From: Lachnospiraceae bacterium XPB1003
Lineage (GTDB): Bacteria; Bacillota; Clostridia; Lachnospirales; Lachnospiraceae
Assembly (NCBI GenBank): GCA_900102065.1
Contig: FMVK01000007.1
Location: forward strand, 1 to 64,000
Direction: 5' to 3'
Length of the DNA stretch: 64,000 bases
Part shown: positions 36,588-44,760 of the stretch, piece by piece
Layout: every line of letters begins with the position of its first letter
Position numbering within the stretch: position 1 is the first letter of the stretch
Notes under the pieces: model-generated
Told to the model about the DNA's origin: nothing
The model's input: only the letters and a program-made list of their open reading frames with translations
Databases searched by the model: none
Translations under genes and position numbers: made by a program

Positions 36588-37570
36588 TGTTATTTTTTAA
36601 GAAAAAAAATAAAGAATCCGGAATAGAAAGCGCTCCCGAGACAATTTCAGCTGAAAGAGATAAGAATTCTGAAACAGATCTGTCTGCTTTGGAAAAAGAA
36701 AACAGTTCCCGGGATCCCCGTGTACCGCTTCTTGTGGCGGACCATTTGGTCTATGAGTACAGCAGGGGAACAAATCAGTTGGTACGTGCTCTTGATGACG
36801 TAAGCTTTACCATCAGGAAGGGCGAGTTCATTGGACTTATTGGCCATACGGGTTCGGGTAAATCCACACTCGTTCAGCACCTAAATGCACTATTAAGCCC
36901 GGTATCGGGAACCGTGTATTTCAACGGAGAGGATGTCTTTGAGAAGGGCTATGACAGAAAAAAACTCCGTAGTAAAGTCGGACTGGTTTTCCAGTATCCC
37001 GAGCATCAGCTTTTTGAAGAGACAGTGTTTGCGGATGTCTGCTTTGGTCCAAAGAATATAGGAATGAGCAGGAAGCAGGCTGAACTGACTGCATACGAGA
37101 CGATCAAAAAAGTGGGCCTTCCCGACGAATGTTTTTACCAGTCACCCTTTGATCTGTCCGGCGGACAGAAGAGGAGGGTAGCCATAGCAGGGGTTCTTGC
37201 AATGAAGCCGGAACTGCTGGTTTTGGATGAACCTACGGCAGGACTTGATCCGAAAGGGCGAGAAGAGATACTGACCATGATCGACTCGTTAAGATCAGAC
37301 GGTGACATGGCAATAGTACTGGTGAGCCATTCCATGGAAGACGTAGCACAATATGCCGACAGGATAATGGTCATCGAAAAGGGAAAGAAACTGTTTGACG
37401 GAACGCCACATGAAGTGTTCTCTCATATAAAAGAACTCGACGAGATAGGTCTTGCAGCACCTGAAATGTCATATGTGATGCGTGATCTGAAGAAAGCGGG
37501 GATAGATGTGAACACGAATATCCTGACGGTTTCGGAAGCAAGAGATGAGATTTTAAGAGCATTGGGATAG
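36587..37570 (+). CDS. ecfA2: ECF transporter ATPase EcfA2
   Basis: This second ATPase of the ECF module pairs with EcfA1. The motifs are GHTGSGKST, FQYPEHQLFEETV (Q-loop), LSGGQKRR, LLVLDEPTAGLDP and VSHSMED. An N-terminal extension of about 50 residues rich in Lys, Glu and Ser ([19 protein letters not shown]…) precedes the conserved domain, which is not usual. It is separated from ecfT by only 9 bp. Confidence 0.94.
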   Translation: MLFFKKKNKESGIESAPETISAERDKNSETDLSALEKENSSRDPRVPLLVADHLVYEYSRGTNQLVRALDDVSFTIRKGEFIGLIGHTGSGKSTLVQHLNALLSPVSGTVYFNGEDVFEKGYDRKKLRSKVGLVFQYPEHQLFEETVFADVCFGPKNIGMSRKQAELTAYETIKKVGLPDECFYQSPFDLSGGQKRRVAIAGVLAMKPELLVLDEPTAGLDPKGREEILTMIDSLRSDGDMAIVLVSHSMEDVAQYADRIMVIEKGKKLFDGTPHEVFSHIKELDEIGLAAPEMSYVMRDLKKAGIDVNTNILTVSEARDEILRALG

Positions 37571-37579
37571 GAAAATAAA

Positions 37580-38395
37580 TTGCTGCGCGATATAACACTG
37601 GGACAGTATTATCAGGCGGAGTCAACGATCCACAGACTGGATCCCCGCACGAAGCTTATCATTACCTTCGTTTATCTGATCAGCCTGTTCATATATACAA
37701 ATCCATACGTATTTACCCTGGCGGCGGCATTTCTTATTTTGGTGACACTGCTTTCCAAGGTGCCGTTTAAGTATATCCTGAAGGGGTTAAAACCCATCGG
37801 TTTTCTTTTGCTGTTTACAGCCGTGATGAATATCTTCTTTACAGGCGGAGAAGTTATCTTTTCCGTTTGGAAGATAGAAGCGACTAAGGAAGGAGTTCAG
37901 CGCGCCGTATATATGTCTGTGCGCCTTATCTTCCTGGTGTTCGGATCGAATATAATGACTCTGACCACAACACCAACCCGCCTTACCAATGCAATGGAGA
38001 GCCTGATGAAACCTCTCTCGGTCATAAAGATCCCGGTCCATGAAATCGCTATGATGATGTCCATAGCTCTGCGTTTTATCCCTATACTTGTGGATGAGAT
38101 GGACAAGATCATGAAAGCGCAGCTGGCAAGAGGCGCTGATTTTGAGAGCGGAAATATCATAAAGAAGACCAAGAGCCTGATACCCGTGCTTGTTCCTCTT
38201 TTCATCTCGGCTTTCAGACGTGCCAACGATCTGGCAATGGCAATGGAAGCCAGATGTTATCATGGCGGAAAAGGGCGGACCCAGATGAAGCCCTTAAGAT
38301 ATGCAAAACGCGATGTGGCGGCATTTCTGGTATCTGTTGTCTATATGATGGCAGTCATAATGATCGGTCATTATACGGGAAGTGTAAAACTGTAG
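37580..38395 (+). CDS. ecfT: ECF transporter transmembrane subunit EcfT
   Basis: This subunit connects the ATPases to the substrate-binding S-component. The 271 residues start TTG (LLRDITLGQYYQAESTIHRL) and have about six membrane helices and the coupling helices with the Ala-Arg-Gly motif (AQLARGADFESGN). The typical DPRTKLI segment (RLDPRTKLIITFVYLI) is near the N-terminus. Of the start options TTG is preferred, since ecfA2 ends nearby and the conserved start is matched. Confidence 0.93.
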   Translation: MLRDITLGQYYQAESTIHRLDPRTKLIITFVYLISLFIYTNPYVFTLAAAFLILVTLLSKVPFKYILKGLKPIGFLLLFTAVMNIFFTGGEVIFSVWKIEATKEGVQRAVYMSVRLIFLVFGSNIMTLTTTPTRLTNAMESLMKPLSVIKIPVHEIAMMMSIALRFIPILVDEMDKIMKAQLARGADFESGNIIKKTKSLIPVLVPLFISAFRRANDLAMAMEARCYHGGKGRTQMKPLRYAKRDVAAFLVSVVYMMAVIMIGHYTGSVKL

Positions 38396-38429
38396 TACCC
38401 GGATAAAAACGAAATATATCACGAGCCTG

Positions 38430-38560
38430 CAGGTGAGATTCAATAGAAAGCATCGCCGGTGAGATCCGGTAAAAGATTCATCCGGTGAGATCCGTCAAAA
38501 AATACCCGGTGAGATCCATAAAAGCTACCGCCGGTGAGATCCGGCAGAACGTCACCCGCT
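38430..38560 (+). repeat. Five to six degenerate 25-bp tandem repeats before truA
   Basis: The core CCGGTGAGATCC recurs at 38430 (degenerate), 38456, 38482, 38506, 38531 and 38556 (degenerate), 24-26 bp apart. Several units can form a mini-hairpin CCGG-TGAGAT-CCGG, and the spacer is AT-rich. It fills the gap between ecfT and truA. The same core occurs once in the S10 leader. Confidence 0.85.
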
Positions 38561-38582
38561 GATAAAATCATAGGAAACAGAT

Positions 38583-39422
38583 TTGGAAGAAGAACAGAAG
38601 AAAAAAGAGAAGAAGAAAAAAGAACAGGGTCCTTTGAGACGAATACTTATAACTGTTGCATACGATGGCACGAATTACCATGGTTTTCAAAAGCAGAATT
38701 CGGGCGCAGTGACGATAGAAGGAGTTCTCAATGACACATTAACTAACGTGTTCAAGGAACCGATAGAGGTTATAGGGGCCAGCAGGACGGACACAGGCGT
38801 ACATGCTTACGGTAACCTGGCGGTATTCGATACCCATTCAAGGATAGAAGCGGAAAAAGTGCCTTATGCCTTAAACAGAAGCCTGCCTGAGGATATAAGA
38901 GTTCTGTGCGGTGAGGAAGTGCCATTGGATTTTCATCCAAGGAAATGCGATACCATCAAGACCTATGAGTATCGGATTTATAATGCACCCTTTAATCTGC
39001 CCCAGAAGAGGCTTTACAGCTACTGGACATATGCAAAGCTTGATGTTGAAAAGATGCAGCGGGCGACGGGCTATTTTATCGGAACTCATGATTTCGCAAG
39101 CTTTTGCAGCGCAGGAACGCAGACTCCTACTACGGTGAGAACGCTTTATGAGCTTACTGTAGAAACGGACGATCCATTTGATTCGGAGGATGACCCTGAG
39201 GCACCGGTCTGCAGGGATATCGTGATACGTGTATCAGGCAGCGGATTCCTCTACAATATGGTAAGGATAATCGCAGGAACCTTGATGGAAGTCGGAAAAG
39301 GAAGGATCGAACCTGAGCAGATCGCTGATATAATAGAGGCGAGAGACAGAGAGGCAGCAGGTCCCACTGCGCCGCCCGAGGGACTCACGCTGGTGGGATA
39401 TGAGATAACCGGAAAAGCGTAA
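38583..39422 (+). CDS. truA: tRNA pseudouridine synthase A
   Basis: The enzyme makes pseudouridine 38-40 in the tRNA anticodon arm. The 279 residues contain the catalytic Asp in GASRTDTGVHAYGN (about 70), YHGFQKQNSGAVTIEGVL and RVSGSGFLYNMVRIIAGTL. The start is TTG behind AGGAAA; a Lys/Glu-rich leader of 18 residues (MEEEQKKKEKKKKEQGPL) precedes the usual RRILITVAYDGTNYHG. It lies behind the 25-bp repeats. Confidence 0.93.
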   Translation: MEEEQKKKEKKKKEQGPLRRILITVAYDGTNYHGFQKQNSGAVTIEGVLNDTLTNVFKEPIEVIGASRTDTGVHAYGNLAVFDTHSRIEAEKVPYALNRSLPEDIRVLCGEEVPLDFHPRKCDTIKTYEYRIYNAPFNLPQKRLYSYWTYAKLDVEKMQRATGYFIGTHDFASFCSAGTQTPTTVRTLYELTVETDDPFDSEDDPEAPVCRDIVIRVSGSGFLYNMVRIIAGTLMEVGKGRIEPEQIADIIEARDREAAGPTAPPEGLTLVGYEITGKA

Positions 39423-39501
39423 GAGCGAAAACCGGTTTGAGTTGAGACAGTCATAAGATACTGAAACGGATATGAGATTGCCACGGAAAAGGAGGAAGCG
39501 T

Positions 39502-40275
39502 ATGAGAGACGACTATGACAGAGATGACAGGGAAAAAAGAAGACATCGCTTTCCCTGGTGGAAAAAACTTCTGATCAAAGCCGGCATTTACGTGGCGCTG
39601 GTTTTGGCAGCAGCCATTGCAATACTTATCGGATATAACAAGATGAAGGCTGCATATGAGGAGAGCATACAGGAGTTAAAAGACGAGATCCGTTCACCCT
39701 ACGAGGTTTCGGTGGATTTCGGGGATGTTATCCTTGGCGAAAGTGCTCAGCAGAAGGAGCTCATAGTAATGAAGCAGGATGCTGAGGTGCCCGCAACCAT
39801 CACCAAGAGCGGATTCCTTGATTTTCAGGCTTTTGAAAAAAGCCAGGTGGTGATCTATCACGGGCACGCTCAGTATACAGTGGATCTGTCGAAAATAACG
39901 GAAGATGATGTGATCATCGATGATGATGCCAATACCATTACGATCATGATCCCCGAGCCCTCGTTGGAGGTGATCTACGAACCCGAGCATACTCAGATCT
40001 ATGATGAATCCAGAGGTCTGCTGGCATTCGGAGATATCGAGTTTACTGCAGAAGAGACCAAGAATAATGAGATGAAGGCGAAGATCCTTCTTTATGATGC
40101 GTTTACAGCAGATGCCTATGCTACAGAGCAGGCGAATAAATATGCAATGCTCACGGTTCAGGAGATATACCAGCCCCTGATCAATCAGGCAGTGGATGCA
40201 GCGGTGAAAGCGGCAAAGGACGAGTTTGCAGTGGGAAAATATTACACAGTGAGAGCTAAGATAAAAGCAGACTGA
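39502..40275 (+). CDS. DUF4230-family membrane-anchored protein
   Basis: The start at 39502 follows AAAGGAGG by 6 bases and is preferred to 39472. A basic N-terminus ([20 protein letters not shown]) leads into one hydrophobic anchor helix (AGIYVALVLAAAIAILIGYN). About 215 residues outside the membrane follow, which I place in DUF4230 by its general layout. The function of that family is unknown. It stands between truA and rplM and has no enzyme motif. Confidence 0.75.
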   Translation: MRDDYDRDDREKRRHRFPWWKKLLIKAGIYVALVLAAAIAILIGYNKMKAAYEESIQELKDEIRSPYEVSVDFGDVILGESAQQKELIVMKQDAEVPATITKSGFLDFQAFEKSQVVIYHGHAQYTVDLSKITEDDVIIDDDANTITIMIPEPSLEVIYEPEHTQIYDESRGLLAFGDIEFTAEETKNNEMKAKILLYDAFTADAYATEQANKYAMLTVQEIYQPLINQAVDAAVKAAKDEFAVGKYYTVRAKIKAD

Positions 40276-40290
40276 TGAGAATATTTACCG

Positions 40291-40319
40291 TTGACATCAA
40301 ACATGCGTAGATATATAAT
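40291..40319 (+). promoter_or_regulatory. Strong promoter before rplM-rpsI
   Basis: A perfect -35 box TTGACA (40291-40296) and a perfect -10 box TATAAT (40314-40319) are 17 bp apart. It drives rplM-rpsI through a leader of about 145 nt. Confidence 0.92.
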
Positions 40320-40326
40320 AACACTC

Positions 40327-40472
40327 TGTGGCGACCTCTCTGCGTGCCCGGACATCACGCAGTCAGCGAACGTTCACGAGAATTAAGCAATAAAGACCGT
40401 ATTCTCAAACGGTCTGTTAACCTGAAAAATAGGCGTGGATCATACACGCCGTGTATTTTGGAGGAAAGATCA
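40327..40472 (+). promoter_or_regulatory. L13-type leader RNA
   Basis: The leader folds into three hairpins: CTGCGTG/CACGCAG at 40340-40362, GACCGT/ACGGTC at about 40396-40415 and GCGTG/CACGC at 40433-40449. The position and size fit the L13 leader known in Firmicutes, which is thought to bind L13. The assignment is by position and rough shape, not by alignment. Confidence 0.65.
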
Positions 40473-40901
40473 ATGAAGACTTATTTAGCCAGCCCGCAGA
40501 CGGTTGAAAGAAAGTGGTACGTCGTTGATGCGGACGGATGCACATTAGGACGCCTTTGCAGCGAGATCGCCAAGGTTCTTCGCGGTAAGAACAAGCCTGT
40601 TTACACACCCAGTGTTGACACAGGTGATTATGTGATCGTTGTAAATGCAGAGAAGATCAAAGTTTCCGGTAAGAAGCTTGATGACAAGATCTACTACACA
40701 CACTCTGATTACGTTGGCGGATTTAAGAGCCAGACTCTTCGTGAGAAGCTCGCAAAGAATCCCGAAGGTGTTATCGAGGACGCTGTAAGGGGAATGCTTC
40801 CCAACGGACCTCTCGGTGATGCAATGTACAAGAAGCTTTTCGTATATGCAGGTCCTGAGCACAAGCATGCTGCACAGCAGCCTGAAGAGCTTAAGTTTTG
40901 A
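40473..40901 (+). CDS. rplM: 50S ribosomal protein L13
   Basis: L13 is an early 50S assembly protein. The start at 40473 ([20 protein letters not shown]) follows TTGGAGGAAAG; a longer frame from 40344 runs through the leader. The 142 residues contain [37 protein letters not shown] and [19 protein letters not shown]. It is followed by rpsI after 23 bp. Confidence 0.97.
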   Translation: MKTYLASPQTVERKWYVVDADGCTLGRLCSEIAKVLRGKNKPVYTPSVDTGDYVIVVNAEKIKVSGKKLDDKIYYTHSDYVGGFKSQTLREKLAKNPEGVIEDAVRGMLPNGPLGDAMYKKLFVYAGPEHKHAAQQPEELKF

Positions 40902-40924
40902 TCGGGATCGAAAGGAGATAAGAA

Positions 40925-41326
40925 ATGGCTAAGAAATCAGTTAAGAAGTTCTACGGTACCGGCAGAAGAAAGAGCTCAATCGCAAGAGTATATCTTTTAC
41001 CCGGTAAGGGAAATATCACAGTAAACAAGAGAAGCCTTGACGAGTACTTCGGTCTCGAGACATTAAAGGTTATCGTTAAGCAGCCTCTTGCAGCAATTGA
41101 CGCAGAGAGCAAGTTCGATGTTATTGTTACTGTTAAGGGTGGCGGATACACAGGACAGGCCGGAGCAATCCGTCATGGTATCGCAAGAGCACTTTGCGAA
41201 GAGGATGCAGAGAACAGACCTGTACTCAAGAAGGCAGGATACCTTACAAGAGATCCTCGTATGAAGGAAAGAAAGAAGTACGGCTTAAAGAGTGCAAGAC
41301 GTGCTCCTCAGTTTTCAAAGAGATAA
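40925..41326 (+). CDS. rpsI: 30S ribosomal protein S9
   Basis: S9 reaches the P-site tRNA with its C-terminal tail. The 133 residues include [40 protein letters not shown] and the ending [12 protein letters not shown]. The last codons (TCAAAGAGATAAT with stop) are repeated 6.3 kb downstream, which marks it as the integration site of a mobile element; the coding frame is kept whole. Confidence 0.96.
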   Translation: MAKKSVKKFYGTGRRKSSIARVYLLPGKGNITVNKRSLDEYFGLETLKVIVKQPLAAIDAESKFDVIVTVKGGGYTGQAGAIRHGIARALCEEDAENRPVLKKAGYLTRDPRMKERKKYGLKSARRAPQFSKR

Positions 41327-41327
41327 T
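41310..41327 (+). repeat. Attachment site, left end
   Basis: AGTTTTCAAAGAGATAAT forms the last codons and the stop of rpsI. It matches 47628-47645 with one mismatch. Confidence 0.78.
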
Positions 41328-41355
41328 CTTTCGAGATTCAAAAAGAATTTACAAA

Positions 41356-41390
41356 CCTCAGAAACTCAGTGTTTCTGGGGTTTTTCTTTT
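41356..41390 (+). terminator. Terminator behind rpsI
   Basis: CCTCAGAAAC pairs with GTTTCTGGGG around TCAGT and is followed by a long T-run. It lies inside the integrated element and so may have come with it. Confidence 0.85.
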
Positions 41391-41433
41391 ATCTATAATT
41401 GTATTCAGTTGTGGTGAAACGCAGAAAATTTTG

Positions 41434-41458
41434 TACCGTAAGCAGCGAGTAAACAGCA
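41434..41458. repeat. Possible integrase arm site, left
   Basis: TACCGTAAGCAGCGAGTAAACAGCA (22 of 25 bases shared with 47557-47581) lies just inside the left end. An 11-bp register (CAGCRRGTARA) repeats once more to its right. Arm-type binding sites of tyrosine integrases look like this. Confidence 0.6.
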
Positions 41459-41482
41459 GGTAGACAGCAAAATTATCAAGTC

Positions 41483-41887
41483 TTAGATTTTATTTATTGC
41501 TTCTACCAGAGACTGAATATCAAGGTGTGTGTACACTTTCTCTGTCAGAGACATTGCTCCGGAGTGTCCTACGATTTTCTTGATCATTGTAGGATCCACA
41601 TGAGCTTCCGCCAGCATTGATATGCAGGTGTGCCTAGTATCATGAGGATTGTGCTCCATACCAAGGTTTTCTATTAGTGGTGTCCAATAGCTGTCTTTAT
41701 AGTTCCTGTAGGTGAATTTTTTGTTGTCATCTGTGTGAAGAAGGTATTCACAGTCAGAGGATTCATACCAGGCTTTGTAGAATGGTAGAACCTTATCTGC
41801 TATAGGAACCTTTCTGATACCATTTTCAGTCTTACTTAGTATCACATCGAAATACTGTTCTTCAAGATGAACATTTTTCTTTTCCAA
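41483..41887 (-). pseudogene. Tyrosine integrase, C-terminal remnant
   Basis: The 134 residues form only the C-terminal half of a phage/ICE-type tyrosine recombinase. The second catalytic Arg box HDTRHTCISM, the third box VGHSGAMSLTEKVYTH with its Tyr, and the middle part are present. The N-terminal DNA-binding and core-binding parts and the first catalytic Arg are missing, which a full integrase of about 400 residues would have. The frame begins beside an unrelated small ORF at 41889 on the other strand, where the deletion must lie. It sits next to the left attachment site, where an integrase is expected. Confidence 0.85.
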
Positions 41888-41888
41888 G

Positions 41889-42014
41889 ATGGAAAAACTA
41901 GTGAGGCATGAAATCTATTCAAAGTTCAAGACAGCACCCACAGAAGAGGAGAAGAAAAAAGCTCGTCAGGACTACCTCGATATGGTGGGAATGCACAGGG
42001 ATTTTAGATGGTGA
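41889..42014 (+). CDS. Small ORF, unrecognised
   Basis: The ORF has 41 codons (MEKLVRHEIYSKFKTAPTEE… ending GMHRDFRW). It is rich in charged residues and starts exactly where the integrase remnant ends, so it may be the 3' piece of a longer gene. No family is recognised. It lies upstream of the oriT-like region. Confidence 0.35.
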   Translation: MEKLVRHEIYSKFKTAPTEEEKKKARQDYLDMVGMHRDFRW

Positions 42015-42035
42015 TTTCCCTTGATGGATTGAACG

Positions 42036-42169
42036 GGAGCGTGACACGCTCCGGTAATAATCAGCCAAGGAATGAATGGCTTGGCAGGCGAGCGGAGCGA
42101 GCTTCCCCATAACGTGTCGTTATGGGTAACCCCCTATGGATAATGACATTACACATCATTATCCGGGGG
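42036..42169. other. Candidate oriT region
   Basis: Four hairpins stand in a row just before the relaxase gene: GGAGCGTGACACGCTCC at 42036-42052, GCCAAG/CTTGGC at 42064-42085, CCCATAACG/CGTTATGGG at 42106-42126 and GGATAATGA/TCATTATCC within CCCCC/GGGGG at 42130-42169. MobV elements have their origin of transfer upstream of the relaxase gene, so the position fits. The nick site itself is not identified. Confidence 0.55.
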
Positions 42170-42221
42170 CTCTCCGAGGGGCCTGCCGGCGGCAAAAAAA
42201 TATTACGAAAGGAGTTTGTTT

Positions 42222-43301
42222 ATGATAACAGTGACATTTCACATTTCATGTAAGAAGCATTCGCTCACTAAAACGCGAGATGTGGTTTCGGTGAGCAAAC
42301 ACAATCTTCGATTATTTCAAAGCGAAGAGTATAACGAAGAAATGATCGAAGTGGAAGTCGGGAGTGAAGTAAATGTTCTCGATGATGTAAAAGAGATTTA
42401 TGAAAGGGAATTCTCTGAGGCACTTGCGGAATACAACAAAGGTAAAAGAATTGACAGACAGATTCCTGACTATCTGGAGTATGTATCCGAAAGTAAAAAG
42501 AATGATGTGGCTACGGAGGTAATTCTCCAAGTAGGGGATAAGGAATTCTGGGCAGATAAGACGAGAGAGCAGTGGAATGCAATGAAGCCACTCTTGAGAG
42601 ATCAGCTTGAATATGTAAAAGAGATAGTTCCGGAATTCAAAATCGCATCGGCGGTAACACACTTGGATGAGGATTCACCTCATATGCACGTAGTAGGAGT
42701 TCCGGTAGCAACAGGATACAAACGAGGACTAAGCAAACAGGTGGCAAAAACAAAAGTGTTTGATCAGGAGAGACTAGAAAAAATACAAGATCTAATGCAC
42801 GATTTTGTAGAGCATCAGATGATAGACCACCCGGAGATCTTTGGAGATGAAACCTTAAAGCCAAAGGAAAAAGGAAGGAATAGCGACTTCTCAAAAGAAT
42901 TCTACTTAAGGCTAAAGCAGCAAGAATATGAAAAGCTGGAAGATAAGTGCCAGGAGAAGGAGACACAGATTGAAGCTCTGGACGGAACGGCTAAAGAAAT
43001 GAAGGAGGACATTGAAAGCACAGTTAACCAATATGTGGACTCAGTGGTAAATACAGAAATGAAAAAGGAATTCATGAGATACGCAACACTCGAAAATCCT
43101 AAGACCACACTGGGAAAACTAGTCTCGAAAGCCTTCAGAACATTCAAGGAATGGTGGGATAAGACCAAGAAGCCTGAGGTAGCTGAAAAGGCTAAAACAA
43201 GCATTTTGCAAAAGCTAAGAGAAAGCCAGACGATAGTTGATCAGAGGAAGGAGCAGCAAAGTCCAAATCTTAATAGGAATAATCTAAGACCTGAGAGATG
43301 A
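42222..43301 (+). CDS. mobV: MobV-family relaxase (Mob/Pre)
   Basis: Relaxases nick the origin of transfer and lead the strand into a recipient. The start is the ATG at 42222, 7 bases behind GAAAGGAG; a TTG six bases before is less likely. The 359 residues match the Mob/Pre family: SKHNLRL near the N-terminus and the metal-binding HUH motif in HLDEDSPHMHVVGVPV (about 145-160). The C-terminal part (230-360) is a charged coiled coil (KQQEYEKLEDKCQEKETQIE). It is the main functional gene of the integrated element. Confidence 0.9.
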   Translation: MITVTFHISCKKHSLTKTRDVVSVSKHNLRLFQSEEYNEEMIEVEVGSEVNVLDDVKEIYEREFSEALAEYNKGKRIDRQIPDYLEYVSESKKNDVATEVILQVGDKEFWADKTREQWNAMKPLLRDQLEYVKEIVPEFKIASAVTHLDEDSPHMHVVGVPVATGYKRGLSKQVAKTKVFDQERLEKIQDLMHDFVEHQMIDHPEIFGDETLKPKEKGRNSDFSKEFYLRLKQQEYEKLEDKCQEKETQIEALDGTAKEMKEDIESTVNQYVDSVVNTEMKKEFMRYATLENPKTTLGKLVSKAFRTFKEWWDKTKKPEVAEKAKTSILQKLRESQTIVDQRKEQQSPNLNRNNLRPER

Positions 43302-43323
43302 ATAACTGATAGTGCAATAGGCA

Positions 43324-43347
43324 GGGGCGTGAAAACGCCCTTGTTTT
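43324..43347 (+). terminator. Terminator behind the relaxase gene
   Basis: GGGGCGT/ACGCCC pair around GAAA and are followed by TTGTTTTA. Confidence 0.75.
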
Positions 43348-43492
43348 ATGCACATAATATTGAACAGGATGGTAGATATAGGTATAATTATAAACAGTTG
43401 CTACAAAGAAAAAATTTAAGTATTTCTGAATAGATTAACTTTCAGTATTATAGACGATGTTAAGTCGGAGGTAATAATTCTTTTCGAGACAT

Positions 43493-43594
43493 TTTAGGGA
43501 ACTTTCCTTGCTGATTATCGAAAAAAGTTCCCTATTTTTTATTTGAACTTTAGGGAACTTTTTGATATATTTCTATTAGAAAGGTTCCCTAAAA
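43493..43594. repeat. Four operator-like repeats before the Fic gene
   Basis: TTTAGGGAACTTT occurs at 43493-43505 and 43549-43563, and its complement AAAGTTCCCTA or AAGGTTCCCTAAA at 43523-43534 and 43580-43594. The four sites alternate in orientation and end 10 bp before the start codon. They look like a binding region for an autoregulator. Confidence 0.75.
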
Positions 43595-43604
43595 GGAGAA
43601 ATCG

Positions 43605-44546
43605 ATGGATAATAAGTTGGAAACAATTAAGAGCCTATTGCAGGATAAAGCTGACCTTCAGGCCCGTCTAAATCTCATACCTTATGACGGCTCACCGGAA
43701 GTGAAGGAAAACTCCAGTGGCAAATACTTGTATATAAGAAAAAGAGTAAATGGAAAACTTACATCAACATATGTTGATGTTTATTCAGATAATCTGTATC
43801 AGTTGCTTCTTAGGAACGCTAGAGAAGCCAGAGAATTAAAAAAGAGTATTCGAAAAATAGATAAGCAGCTTGCAGAAGTTGGATATAGCCCTACTGAACT
43901 ATCTGCAGATGTTGTTATGAATTTGGATTTCGCCAGAGCCAATATGAAATCAAATATCTATGATCAGGCTGTGTTGGAGGGAGTAGCAACGACCTTTCCA
44001 CAGACAGAGGAAATATTGGAAAAAGGTATCGTCAATGGCATGACAGCAGATGATGTGCAAAAAATCCTGAATCTTAAGCATTCTTGGGAGTTTATTCTTG
44101 ACCAGGATGTTATACAGGCTGAAACTGATTATCATTTACTTTGCCATGTAGCAAAGCTTGTTAATGAAGGATTTTTCTCTTATGGGGGAAAGATACGGAG
44201 TGTGCCTGTAACCATAGGCGGAACCAGTTATGTACCGCCTATTCCTATAGAGTCAATGGTTATAGAGAACATAAACGAAATAAGATCATCTGATAAGGTG
44301 GATATAGATAAAGCTATAGAATTATGCATGTATTGCATGAAAACGCAGGTCTTCGTTGACGGTAACAAAAGAGCTTCAGTAATATTTGCTAATCATTATC
44401 TTATATCCCATGGGCAAGGACTTCTTGTCATACCAGAGAAAGATGTGCCGGAGTTCAAGAAATTATTGGTTGCATACTATGAAGGTGAAGACATCAATGT
44501 GATAGCTACTTTTCTTAAAGAAAAATGCTGGAAACGGATGGACTAA
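43605..44546 (+). CDS. Fic-domain protein with an altered motif
   Basis: Fic proteins move AMP or related groups onto target proteins. The 313 residues have a long N-terminal helical part (MDNKLETIKSLLQDKADLQA…) and a Fic fold in the second half. The usual active motif HPFxxGNGR is read here as QVFVDGNKR, with Gln in place of the catalytic His. The inhibitory-helix type segment LEGVATTFPQTEE is present earlier (about 118-132). Related Firmicutes proteins share this change as far as I recall, so it may be a non-AMPylating subgroup, perhaps acting as a regulator or toxin relative. The operator array upstream suggests autoregulation. A terminator follows. Confidence 0.8.
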   Translation: MDNKLETIKSLLQDKADLQARLNLIPYDGSPEVKENSSGKYLYIRKRVNGKLTSTYVDVYSDNLYQLLLRNAREARELKKSIRKIDKQLAEVGYSPTELSADVVMNLDFARANMKSNIYDQAVLEGVATTFPQTEEILEKGIVNGMTADDVQKILNLKHSWEFILDQDVIQAETDYHLLCHVAKLVNEGFFSYGGKIRSVPVTIGGTSYVPPIPIESMVIENINEIRSSDKVDIDKAIELCMYCMKTQVFVDGNKRASVIFANHYLISHGQGLLVIPEKDVPEFKKLLVAYYEGEDINVIATFLKEKCWKRMD

Positions 44547-44651
44547 AAATAAATTCTGTTATTTTATATTAACAAAATTTCCATAACTATGAAAAAATAT
44601 GAATTGTGGAAGAAATGTTATCGTTTATATCCGAAGATAAATTGCCACGGA

Positions 44652-44685
44652 GGAGACAGAGTTTTAAAAGCTCTGTCTCCTTTTT
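44652..44685 (+). terminator. Terminator behind the Fic gene
   Basis: GGAGACAGAG pairs with CTCTGTCTCC over 10 bp, followed by TTTTT. Confidence 0.85.
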
Positions 44686-44704
44686 GAAATAATACATTGA
44701 CGAA

Positions 44705-44736
44705 TATCTATGTATATGCTTTATCAACACATAGAT
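44705..44736. promoter_or_regulatory. Probable operator of the ArsR regulator
   Basis: ATCTATGT and ACATAGAT form an inverted pair directly upstream of the arsR-type gene, close to a TTGACG -35-like box at 44698. ArsR proteins bind imperfect inverted repeats of this kind and let go when they bind metal. Confidence 0.6.
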
Positions 44737-44760
44737 AAACATCTATATAAGGAGAAGATT

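Noticed and set aside
37787-38263. 158-codon open frame on the minus strand in ecfT
   Set aside because: It overlaps ecfT completely and has a composition typical of antisense frames.
38430-38560. CRISPR array
   Set aside because: The units are 25 bp in all, with a 12-bp core and no unique spacers of constant length, and no cas gene is near.
40344-40472. N-terminal extension of L13
   Set aside because: It would be read from the hairpins of the leader; the family starts at 40473 behind GGAGG.
19000-41300. Many long open frames on the minus strand across the ribosomal genes (for example 22183-22425, 25242-25577, 33340-33714)
   Set aside because: They lie fully inside well-known plus-strand genes, have no ribosome sites and encode no known family. 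They are shadows of codon usage.
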